Shown here: piece by piece, positions 1-5,411 of the stretch
Numbering within the stretch: the stretch's first letter is position 1
Layout: each line of letters opens with the position of its first letter
Source: RGIG9079 sp964567845
GTDB taxonomy: Bacteria; Bacteroidota; Bacteroidia; Bacteroidales; Marinifilaceae
Assembly (NCBI GenBank): GCA_964567845.1
Contig: CAZMOG010000099.1
Span: 1 to 5,414, forward strand
Length of the DNA stretch: 5,414 bases
Direction of reading: 5' to 3'
Translations under genes and position numbers: made by a program
Notes under the pieces: model-generated
Database searches by the model: none
What the model was told of the DNA's origin: nothing
What the model saw: the letters and a program-made list of their open reading frames with translations, nothing else

Positions 1-2
1 TC

Positions 3-52
3 TATAATTGAGAAATTTACAGCGTTTTTACCAACCGTTTTTGTCAATTATA
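3..52. repeat. AT-rich 9-bp inverted repeat downstream of pyrI
   Basis: TATAATTGA at 3-11 is repeated as its exact reverse complement, TCAATTATA, at 44-52, with 32 bases between. It lies downstream of the pyrI stop. The arms are all A/T except one pair, the loop is long, and no clear T-run follows on either strand, so it does not look like a standard intrinsic terminator. It could be a weak transcript-end structure, a protein-binding site or chance. Positions 1-107 otherwise show no start codon on the minus strand and no recognisable gene. One plus-strand frame is open from the window edge to a TGA at 103-105, but its 34 codons resemble nothing I know. Confidence 0.3.
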
Positions 53-107
53 CCAGAAGTTGTATAACAAGTGCTAATTTGAGGGCGAGTAAAACGACCG
101 ATTGAAT

Positions 108-566
108 TCAAATTATCTCGATCTGCTTCTCCGCAAAGATCTTTTCACAGTAGCAACACTGAATAGAGATAGGTTCCTTAGAAATTACACTGAAACGTGT
201 AGTTACCCCCTCACAGTTGGTAACACACTTAGGGTTAACACAACGAACAATACCATTAATACTCTCGGGAAGTGACACAACCTTCTTCTCTACCACCTCA
301 TAATTTTTAATAATATTGATCTTTATATCTTTTGAAACCAAAGCCAGCTTATTAATCTCCTCGTCGGCAAGATATTTATCCCACAATTTGATAATAGCCT
401 TCTTACCAACTGCATTACTATTAAGATTTGTTCCGCAAGTCATTGTATGCTCGGTACAATCCAAACCTAAGATAGATATAACTGTAAAGAGCTTGTTCGA
501 TGGTATTCTATCAATTACTGTTCCATTCTCAATGGCACTAACCTGTAACTCCTTCTTTCCTGTCAT
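108..566 (-). CDS. pyrI: Aspartate carbamoyltransferase regulatory subunit PyrI
   Basis: This is the regulatory chain of class B aspartate transcarbamoylase. It binds CTP, ATP and UTP in its N-terminal domain and contacts PyrB through a C-terminal zinc domain, giving allosteric feedback control of the first committed step of pyrimidine synthesis in the cytosol. The protein has 152 residues, against about 153 in E. coli. The start MTGKKELQVSAIENGTVIDR matches the family, with the IENGTVIDRI stretch typical of the nucleotide-binding domain. The zinc ligands are C109-x4-C114 and C137-x2-C140, in the contexts VRCVNPKC and QCCYCEK. Two extra cysteines, C118 and C138, sit beside them. The gene starts 11 bases after the pyrB stop, so the two are surely co-transcribed. 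The stop is TGA. The gene appears complete and the identification is firm. Confidence 0.95.
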   Translation of the reverse strand: MTGKKELQVSAIENGTVIDRIPSNKLFTVISILGLDCTEHTMTCGTNLNSNAVGKKAIIKLWDKYLADEEINKLALVSKDIKINIIKNYEVVEKKVVSLPESINGIVRCVNPKCVTNCEGVTTRFSVISKEPISIQCCYCEKIFAEKQIEII

Positions 567-577
567 AGCCGTAAATT

Positions 578-1486
578 TTAAAGTCCCAACACCTTTGCAA
601 TAATAGCCTCGCGAGCAAACAATCCATTGTGAGCTTGCTCAAAATAGTAAGCCTTAGGATTCTCGTCGACATCGGTACTAATCTCATTAACACGTGGTAG
701 CGGATGCAACACCTTCATTGTATCCTTAGAGTTAGCCAACATTGAATTCTTTAGAATATAGACATCCTTCACTCTCTCATACTCCAACGGATCCGAGAAA
801 CGCTCCTTCTGTACGCGAGTCATATATAAAATATCAGCCTCGTTGATAACATCGGTAGTCAACTCAGAGTGCTCGTAGTATGGAATTCCTGCCACCTCCA
901 AATAACGCTTATATTGATCCGGCATTTTAAGGAAGTTGGGCGCCACAAAATGGAAAGTAGGATTAAAGTGTCTCATTGCCTGAAGCAAAGAGTGTACTGT
1001 TCTGCCATATTTCAAATCTCCAACCATCACAATGTTCAAATTCTCAAGCGTGCCCTGAGTCTTCTTAATTGAATATAGATCCAACATTGTTTGTGATGGG
1101 TGCTGATTTGCGCCATCGCCCGCATTAATTACAGGGTGCTTGGCTATCTCACTTGCATAGCGTGCTGCACCCTCGATATGGTGACGCATTACAATGAAAT
1201 CTACATAGTTATCAACCATTTTAATGGTATCTTTAAGAGTCTCGCCCTTAGTTGCGCTTGTAATCTTTGCATCAGCAAAACCCACAACTCTACCACCAAG
1301 TCGATTGATAGCAGTTTCAAAACTCAATCTGGTTCTGGTCGAGGGCTCAAAAAACAACACACCGGCAACCTTACCCTTCAACAAATCCTGATTAGGATTC
1401 TTCTCAAATTCTGCTGCTCTATCAAGAATCTCAAGAATATCTTCGCGAGTCAGATCCTCGATAGATATTAAACTATTCCCCTTCAT
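578..1486 (-). CDS. pyrB: Aspartate carbamoyltransferase catalytic subunit PyrB
   Basis: PyrB condenses carbamoyl phosphate with L-aspartate to give N-carbamoyl-L-aspartate, the committed step of de novo pyrimidine synthesis. The protein has 302 residues, close to the usual 305-310. The carbamoyl-phosphate site S49-T50-R51-T52 is present (FEPSTRTRLSFE). The 80s loop lysine is K80 (SATKGET). R101 lies in VMRH, H129 in HPSQT, R162 in YGRTVHS, R224 and Q226 in MTRVQKERF, and the HPLPR loop spans 261-265. All match known active-site positions of the E. coli enzyme. The start ATG lies inside the end of coaBC, a 14-base overlap that suggests translational coupling. pyrI follows after 11 bases, so the product is a class B holoenzyme of catalytic trimers and regulatory dimers. 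The stop is TAA. No residue is missing. Confidence 0.97.
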   Translation of the reverse strand: MKGNSLISIEDLTREDILEILDRAAEFEKNPNQDLLKGKVAGVLFFEPSTRTRLSFETAINRLGGRVVGFADAKITSATKGETLKDTIKMVDNYVDFIVMRHHIEGAARYASEIAKHPVINAGDGANQHPSQTMLDLYSIKKTQGTLENLNIVMVGDLKYGRTVHSLLQAMRHFNPTFHFVAPNFLKMPDQYKRYLEVAGIPYYEHSELTTDVINEADILYMTRVQKERFSDPLEYERVKDVYILKNSMLANSKDTMKVLHPLPRVNEISTDVDENPKAYYFEQAHNGLFAREAIIAKVLGL

Positions 1487-2690
1487 TGTATATCTGTTTT
1501 ATCTTATTTACAATATCGGTGGCAACCTCTGATTTTGCCTTCAACGAACACTCAGTAACCTCTCCGTTTCGCTCTATCAAAGTTACTTTATTTGTGTCAA
1601 ATCCAAAACAAGATTGCGAATCTTTTAAGCTATTAAGCACAATTAAATCCAAATTTTTTCTCTCAAGCTTCGATTTTGCATTCACACTCTCATTATCGGT
1701 CTCTAATGCAAATCCAACCAAAAGCTGTCCATTGTGTTTTCTTCTGCCAAGTTCTGCAGCAATATCCTTTGTCGGTTTCAAGCGGATAACCAAATCATCC
1801 TCACCACGTTTAACCTTACTCTCTGCGCAACTTTCCGGTGTAAAATCGGCGACTGCCGCACACGACACAACAATATCGCTATTCTCTGTTCGCGATATCA
1901 TTGCCTGATACATCTCCTCCGCACTCTCGACATCGATTCGTTCTACTCCCTGCTCCTTGCATACACGATCAACAGGACCTGCAACAAGTGTAACATTCGC
2001 TCCACGACGTGCAAACTCATCGGCAAGCGCGAATCCCATCTTACCAGACGAGTAGTTACCTATAAAACGAACAGGATCAATTTTCTCGTATGTAGGTCCG
2101 GCACTAATCAATACGTGCTTCCCCTGAAAATCCTTCAACTCACTTGAATCAAAGAAATCGGTTACTGCCTGAAAGATTTGTTCCGGTTCTGCCATTCGTC
2201 CCTTACCGGTCAAACCGCTCGCCAACTCTCCCTCTGTTGCCTCGACAAAAAATACTCCATCGGCTTTTAGTTGAGCCATATTTCGTTGTGTTGCAACATG
2301 TCTGTACATATCCAGATCCATTGCAGGAGCCACCATTACCGGACATTTAGCCGATAAATATGAAGTCAACAGCAGATTGTCAGCCACTCCATTTGCCATT
2401 TTTGCCATTGTATTGGCTGTTGCAGGTACAATTAGCATCAAATCCGCCCACAATCCATACGAAACATGAGAGTTCCAATCTCCATTCTCCGGATTATAAA
2501 AATCTACTCCTATTGGATTCTTAGATAGAGTTGCAAGGGTCAATGGGGTAATAAATGCCTTGGCAGTTGGAGTCATGATTACACGAACCTCTGCCCCATT
2601 TTTCACCAACAAACGAATCAAAGAGGCACACTTATACGCCGCAATGCCCCCCGACACACCTAACAAAATATGTTTACCTTTCAAGCTCAT
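1473..2690 (-). CDS. coaBC: Bifunctional CoaBC: 4'-phosphopantothenoylcysteine decarboxylase / phosphopantothenate-cysteine ligase
   Basis: CoaBC carries out two successive steps of coenzyme A synthesis. The C-terminal CoaB domain joins 4'-phosphopantothenate to cysteine using CTP, and the N-terminal FMN-dependent CoaC domain decarboxylates the product to 4'-phosphopantetheine. The length of 405 residues is normal. The CoaC part (about 1-185) has the flavin-binding stretch GVSGGIAAYK (11-20) and the catalytic H75 (SHVSYGLWADL). Its PxMNxxMW-type motif reads PAMDLDMY, with Asp at 125 in place of the usual Asn, and the usual catalytic Cys is Ser158 (ELASGLTGKGRM). CoaB (about 188-405) keeps the dinucleotide-fold start HVLISAGPT, PVRFIGNYSSGKMG with N212, and the KVKR motif with K294. 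The gene is preceded by a terminator-like hairpin and possibly its own promoter, and its TAG stop lies within pyrB. The family call is firm. The CoaC mechanism may be modified. Confidence 0.95.
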   Translation of the reverse strand: MSLKGKHILLGVSGGIAAYKCASLIRLLVKNGAEVRVIMTPTAKAFITPLTLATLSKNPIGVDFYNPENGDWNSHVSYGLWADLMLIVPATANTMAKMANGVADNLLLTSYLSAKCPVMVAPAMDLDMYRHVATQRNMAQLKADGVFFVEATEGELASGLTGKGRMAEPEQIFQAVTDFFDSSELKDFQGKHVLISAGPTYEKIDPVRFIGNYSSGKMGFALADEFARRGANVTLVAGPVDRVCKEQGVERIDVESAEEMYQAMISRTENSDIVVSCAAVADFTPESCAESKVKRGEDDLVIRLKPTKDIAAELGRRKHNGQLLVGFALETDNESVNAKSKLERKNLDLIVLNSLKDSQSCFGFDTNKVTLIERNGEVTECSLKAKSEVATDIVNKIKQIYNEGE

Positions 2691-2707
2691 AACAATACTC
2701 TATATTA

Positions 2708-2737
2708 CAAAAAGAGGTTGTCGTAAAAAAACAACAA
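2708..2737 (-). promoter_or_regulatory. Possible coaBC promoter overlapping the upstream hairpin
   Basis: On the minus strand TTG (2735-2737), a 19-base spacer and TCTTTTTG (2708-2715) fit the Bacteroidota pattern TTTG-N19-21-TAnnTTTG, except that the second base of the -7 element is C instead of A. Transcription would begin near 2701 and leave a short leader of about 12 bases before the coaBC ATG. The elements lie inside the rpoZ-coaBC hairpin, so the match may come from the T-run of the terminator. This is weak evidence; the alternative is that coaBC is transcribed only by read-through. Confidence 0.25.
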
Positions 2738-2749
2738 CCTCATCTTTTT
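2709..2749 (-). terminator. Intrinsic terminator after the bamD-rpoZ unit, probably bidirectional
   Basis: GAGGTTGT (2714-2721) and ACAACCTC (2734-2741) form a perfect 8-bp stem with a 12-base loop. Read on the minus strand, the stem is followed directly by TTTTT (2709-2713). Read on the plus strand it is followed by CATCTTTTT (2741-2749). It starts at the stop codon of the omega-like gene and ends 18 bases before coaBC, so it likely ends or attenuates bamD-rpoZ transcription. The stem is modest, so some read-through into coaBC is plausible. Confidence 0.7.
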
Positions 2750-3083
2750 AATTAACGTCGTTTCCCGCATTAGCATGACGATAATCAAGTTGATCGTCAA
2801 GGAACTCTTGTGTAGCAATAAGAGCAGGTTTGGGAACTCGCTCATAAAATTTCGAAATCTCTATCTGCTCACGATTCTCGAAGATCTCCTCCAAATTATC
2901 AGACTGAGTCGAGAACTCCTGCAACTTGTGGGTCAACTCCTCTTTCAACTCCAAAGAGATTTGATTAGCACGCTTACCTATAACGGCAACAGCCTCGTAA
3001 ACATTACCTGTCTTCTCTTCGAACTTCGCCATATCGCGAGTAACTGTGTTGTTCGGCGCTTTAACCTTTTTAAAATCTACCAT
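2748..3083 (-). CDS. rpoZ: Omega-like DNA-directed RNA polymerase subunit (Bacteroidota type, RpoZ/Rpb6 family)
   Basis: This 111-residue protein matches, from memory, the Bacteroidales family annotated as RNA polymerase subunit omega or Rpb6. Omega clasps the C-terminal part of the beta-prime chain and aids assembly of the polymerase. The core signature is the stretch GNVYEAVAVIGKRANQIS (26-43), equivalent to the omega helix with its conserved Ala-Arg-Ala-x-Gln-like motif. Residues 44-75 are rich in Glu, Lys and Leu and probably helical (ELKEELTHKLQEF, NLEEIFENREQIE). The tail FYERVPKPALIATQEFLDD is a Bacteroidota-specific extension of uncertain role. There is no signal peptide or membrane segment. 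It lies 24 bases after bamD and is followed by a hairpin with a T-run, so it is probably the last gene of a bamD-rpoZ unit. The family is secure; the omega function is based on known homologues, not shown by the sequence alone. Confidence 0.85.
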   Translation of the reverse strand: MVDFKKVKAPNNTVTRDMAKFEEKTGNVYEAVAVIGKRANQISLELKEELTHKLQEFSTQSDNLEEIFENREQIEISKFYERVPKPALIATQEFLDDQLDYRHANAGNDVN

Positions 3084-3107
3084 AACAATCTTTATGTTTT
3101 TAATATA

Positions 3108-3917
3108 TTAATCTTCAAATTCGTATCCCTTCAAGAATTCCTCAATCTCCTTAATCTGCTTATTCATGGTTGACATGAAACGGCTCTCAGGAAACTCCTC
3201 CTTAAAGTAATAATACTCCTCCTGGGCTGCGTAGTAACGCTCCAACTTTTTGTCCTCAACACTATTTATAGCCAATTGATATTTAGCATCAAAAAGCATA
3301 GCCATTATCTCCTCGCGGTACTTTGAACCGGGGAATTCGGTCAAACAGTTATCAAGGCTCACTATAGCCGAAACAAATCTGTCTCGATTATAATAATTTT
3401 GAGCATTCAAAAATGCCTTATACGATACCTTATCCAACAATTCAATCATGTAAGCGTTGATTTCATCTTTCCTCTCACTCCTTGGATATCTATCCAAATA
3501 GGATTGAAAATAACGTAACGCCAAATTGGTTGCATTCTGGTCAAGCAAAGCTCGTGGCGATGATTTATAATAACACAAACCCACCATATACAAACACTCC
3601 TCATAGAACGGACTATCTGGATATGTTGAGACAAACATCTCAAATAACTCTGCCGCGGGCTCGTATAATTTCTTGTTATATGTTGCATACGCTCTATAAT
3701 AAGCCATTGACTGCGCACGTCGGCTACCCACTGAATATGCATAGACCTTTACCTTGTCCAACAAGTTTAAACAATGAGTATAATCACCTCTGTTATAAAA
3801 CTCTATGGCCTTTTCATACATAAGAGAAGTGTCCTCGGTCTTTAAAACCTTGGCATACTCTCCACACGATGTAAGCGTAATAAATACCGTTAATACTATG
3901 TACGTAAATCTCTTCAT
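3108..3917 (-). CDS. bamD: Outer membrane assembly lipoprotein BamD (YfiO family)
   Basis: BamD is the TPR lipoprotein of the BAM complex, which, with BamA, inserts beta-barrel proteins into the outer membrane. The start used here is the Met at 3917, giving 269 residues. From it the protein begins MKRFTYIVLTVFITLTSCGE: two basic residues, a hydrophobic core and the lipobox LTSC with the lipidated Cys18. TPR-like helix pairs follow at about 31-62, 68-103, 106-147, 168-199 and 211-246, rich in Tyr and with repeated YP/FP-x-S ends (STYPDS, DRYPRS, TEFPGS, EEFPES). An in-frame ATG at 3938 would add seven residues (MLQFEWL) ahead of the signal peptide, but the promoter -7 box at 3940-3947 abuts it, so a transcript would start downstream of that codon. 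The omega-like gene follows after 24 bases. The stop is TAA. The gene is complete. Confidence 0.9.
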   Translation of the reverse strand: MKRFTYIVLTVFITLTSCGEYAKVLKTEDTSLMYEKAIEFYNRGDYTHCLNLLDKVKVYAYSVGSRRAQSMAYYRAYATYNKKLYEPAAELFEMFVSTYPDSPFYEECLYMVGLCYYKSSPRALLDQNATNLALRYFQSYLDRYPRSERKDEINAYMIELLDKVSYKAFLNAQNYYNRDRFVSAIVSLDNCLTEFPGSKYREEIMAMLFDAKYQLAINSVEDKKLERYYAAQEEYYYFKEEFPESRFMSTMNKQIKEIEEFLKGYEFED

Positions 3918-3939
3918 TAACCACTCGAATTGCAACATG

Positions 3940-3969
3940 CAAAGATAAGTCTAAAATCCCAAGAAACAA
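3940..3969 (-). promoter_or_regulatory. Bacteroidota-type promoter of bamD-rpoZ
   Basis: On the minus strand TTG (3967-3969, within GTTG) is followed after exactly 19 bases by TATCTTTG (3940-3947), a full match to the Bacteroidota -7 consensus TAnnTTTG at the preferred spacing. Transcription would begin about 3932-3935, leaving roughly 16 bases before the Met codon at 3917. That excludes the more upstream ATG at 3938 as the start of BamD. Known for the phylum: primary sigma factors there use TTTG and TAnnTTTG in place of sigma-70 boxes. Confidence 0.7.
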
Positions 3970-3972
3970 CAA

Positions 3973-4002
3973 CTTTTTCGTTAAAAGTTATTCATTTTCG
4001 TT
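3973..4002. repeat. TTTTCGTT direct repeat upstream of the right-hand gene
   Basis: TTTTCGTT occurs at 3975-3982 and again at 3995-4002, exactly 20 bases apart, or about two helical turns. The first copy also lies in a small palindrome, CTTTT (3973-3977) and AAAAG (3983-3987). The repeats sit between the two divergent promoters, upstream of and overlapping the expected -33 region of the plus-strand gene. They could be an operator or an AT-rich upstream element. In such T-rich DNA chance is also likely. Confidence 0.2.
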
Positions 4003-4018
4003 TTTATTGCTAACTTTG
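3987..4018 (+). promoter_or_regulatory. Bacteroidota-type promoter of the oxoamine synthase gene
   Basis: TAACTTTG at 4011-4018 is a complete match to the -7 consensus TAnnTTTG. The -33 position holds only GTTA (3987-3990, 20-base spacing), so that element is weak, which may point to activator dependence. The expected start of transcription is near 4024, leaving a leader of about 70 bases before the ATG at 4094. The leader contains a 23-codon open frame from 4036. Confidence 0.6.
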
Positions 4019-4035
4019 CAAAACATTTGTGTAAT

Positions 4036-4107
4036 ATGGAGTTTTATGCAAAGGTAAAATTGAGTGATTTACAAACATTAAATATTATCGAGGATGGATA
4101 TCTTTGA
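4036..4107 (+). CDS. Possible 23-codon upstream open reading frame overlapping the next gene
   Basis: An ATG at 4036, about 12 bases after the predicted transcription start, opens a 23-codon frame ending in TGA at 4105-4107. The peptide begins MEFYAKVKLSD and ends IIEDGYL. It is in a different frame from the following gene and overlaps its start by 14 bases, so ribosomes finishing it would pass over the ATG at 4094. It could be a leader peptide that couples or tunes translation. I recognise no family, see no clear ribosome binding site, and a frame this short can arise by chance. Confidence 0.25.
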   Translation: MEFYAKVKLSDLQTLNIIEDGYL

Positions 4108-5344
4108 GAGAATTAAAACGCAGCGTGGAAACATTGGACAATACGCCAATGAGGTACACGGTTATTTTGCTTTCCCAAAATTGGAGGGCGAGATTGGACC
4201 TCACATGATTTTCCGTGGGAAAGAGGTTCTTAACTGGAGTTTGAATAATTACGTTGGTTTGGCTAACCACCCTGAGGTTCGCAAAGCCGATGCCGAGGCA
4301 GCAGAGAAGTATGGTTTGGCATATCCTATGGGTGCCAGAATGATGAGTGGACAGACAACCCGTCACGAGTACTTGGAGAGCCAGTTGGCAGAGTTCGTTG
4401 GAAAACCCGATGCATTCTTGTTGAATTTCGGATACCAGGGACAGGTTTCAATCATTGACTCATTGACAAGCAGACACGATTGCATTGTTTACGATGCAGA
4501 GTCACACGCATGTATCCTTGATGGAATGCGAGTATCTCCTGCTAAACGTTATGTCTTTGCACACAACGATATTGATAGCTGCCGCAAACAACTTGAGCGC
4601 GCTACAAAGCACGTTGAGGAGACCGGTGGTGGAATTCTTGTAATTACCGAGGGTGTATTCGGTATGGCCGGAGATTTGGGAAAATTGGATGAGATTGTTG
4701 CATTGAAGAAGGAGTTCAACTTCCGTTTGCTGGTCGATGACGCTCATGGATTTGGAACCATGGGAGCTACCGGAGCAGGAACCGGCGAGCACTTCGGAGT
4801 ACAAGATGGTATCGATCTATATTTTGCTACATTTGCTAAAGCTATGGCAGGATTTGGAGCATTCATAGCTTCAACCGAGGATGTATGTATGTACCTACGC
4901 TACAATATGCGTTCACAGACATTCGCTAAATCATTGTGTATGCCAATGGTCGAGGGCGCAATCAAGAGACTTGAGGTTCTTCGTTCACAACCAGAGCTTC
5001 GTGAGAAGTTGTGGAACATTGTTCACGCATTGCAAAGTGGATTGAAGGCTGATGGCTTGAATATCGGAAGAACAAACTCTATGGTAACTCCTGTATATTT
5101 GTCAGGAAGCGTTGCCGAGGGTATGCAGGTTGTAACAGATCTTCGTGAGAACTACAATTTGTTCTGCTCTATCGTGGTTTATCCTGTTATTCCAAAGGGT
5201 CAGTTGTTGCTTCGCTTGATCCCAACAGCTATGCACACAATGGACGATGTTAACTACACTATCAAGGTATTTAAGACCGTATCTGAGAAATTGGCTCGCG
5301 GTGAGTACAGCAAAGAGATTATTGTTGACGCTCGTAAGTTGTAA
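4094..5344 (+). CDS. PLP-dependent alpha-oxoamine synthase, probable serine palmitoyltransferase or cysteate acyltransferase
   Basis: Members of this fold-type I family condense an amino acid with an acyl thioester and release CO2. In Bacteroidota they start sphingolipid (serine plus acyl-CoA) or sulfonolipid (cysteate plus acyl thioester) synthesis; glycine C-acetyltransferase and BioF are relatives. The 416-residue protein shows the PLP-stacking His138 (DAESHAC), D215 and H218 of the VDDAHG motif, and the Schiff-base Lys249 in ATFAKAM, where most relatives have GTFSK. R374 (LLRLIPTAMHT) fits the C-terminal carboxylate-binding arginine. The N-terminus MDIFERIKTQRG matches a Bacteroidota subgroup as I recall it, and a TAA at 4079-4081 in the same frame excludes an earlier start. 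The protein is cytosolic, with no signal peptide. It stands alone with its own promoter and terminator, so neighbours do not settle the substrate. BioF seems less likely because no biotin gene is near. The family is firm; the specificity is open. Confidence 0.85.
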   Translation: MDIFERIKTQRGNIGQYANEVHGYFAFPKLEGEIGPHMIFRGKEVLNWSLNNYVGLANHPEVRKADAEAAEKYGLAYPMGARMMSGQTTRHEYLESQLAEFVGKPDAFLLNFGYQGQVSIIDSLTSRHDCIVYDAESHACILDGMRVSPAKRYVFAHNDIDSCRKQLERATKHVEETGGGILVITEGVFGMAGDLGKLDEIVALKKEFNFRLLVDDAHGFGTMGATGAGTGEHFGVQDGIDLYFATFAKAMAGFGAFIASTEDVCMYLRYNMRSQTFAKSLCMPMVEGAIKRLEVLRSQPELREKLWNIVHALQSGLKADGLNIGRTNSMVTPVYLSGSVAEGMQVVTDLRENYNLFCSIVVYPVIPKGQLLLRLIPTAMHTMDDVNYTIKVFKTVSEKLARGEYSKEIIVDARKL

Positions 5345-5361
5345 TACCGAAAATTATTCAT

Positions 5362-5411
5362 ACAAAAGAGGCCGGGTCAAAAGTAATTTTTGATCCGGTT
5401 TTCTTTTGTTT
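5362..5411 (+). terminator. Strong intrinsic terminator of the oxoamine synthase gene, possibly bidirectional
   Basis: An 11-bp stem pairs 5372-5382 (CCGGGTCAAAA) with 5388-5398 (TTTTGATCCGG), with one G-T wobble and a 5-base loop, and is followed by a T-rich run (TTTTCTTTTGTTT, 5399-5411). An outer 8-bp arm, ACAAAAGA (5362-5369) with TCTTTTGT (5402-5409), can extend the stem. It starts 17 bases after the TAA stop. The outer arm gives a T-rich run on the minus strand too, so it may also stop transcripts arriving from the right. Confidence 0.85.

Noticed and set aside
1..105. Plus-strand frame open from the window edge to a TGA at 103, which could be the end of a convergent gene
   Set aside because: Only 34 codons, with no recognisable family features and AT-rich composition. 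Too little to support a gene.
316..603. Plus-strand frame of 95 codons opposite pyrI
   Set aside because: Antisense to a clear PyrI coding region; the hydrophobic translation is a by-product of that sequence.
1100..1471. Plus-strand frame of 123 codons opposite pyrB
   Set aside because: Antisense to a fully conserved PyrB, with no promoter or family signature.
1486..2147. Long plus-strand open frames opposite coaBC
   Set aside because: They lie wholly opposite a conserved gene, with cysteine- and serine-rich translations and no family resemblance. They are antisense shadows.
2775..3173. Plus-strand frame of 132 codons opposite the omega-like gene and the end of bamD
   Set aside because: The leucine-rich translation mirrors Glu/Lys-rich helices on the other strand and spans two real genes.
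3936..3938. Upstream ATG as the bamD start
   Set aside because: It abuts the -7 promoter box and would place seven residues ahead of a normal lipoprotein signal peptide.
4085..4804. Minus-strand frames opposite the oxoamine synthase gene
   Set aside because: They are antisense to conserved catalytic motifs, including His138, and have no promoter or recognisable domain.
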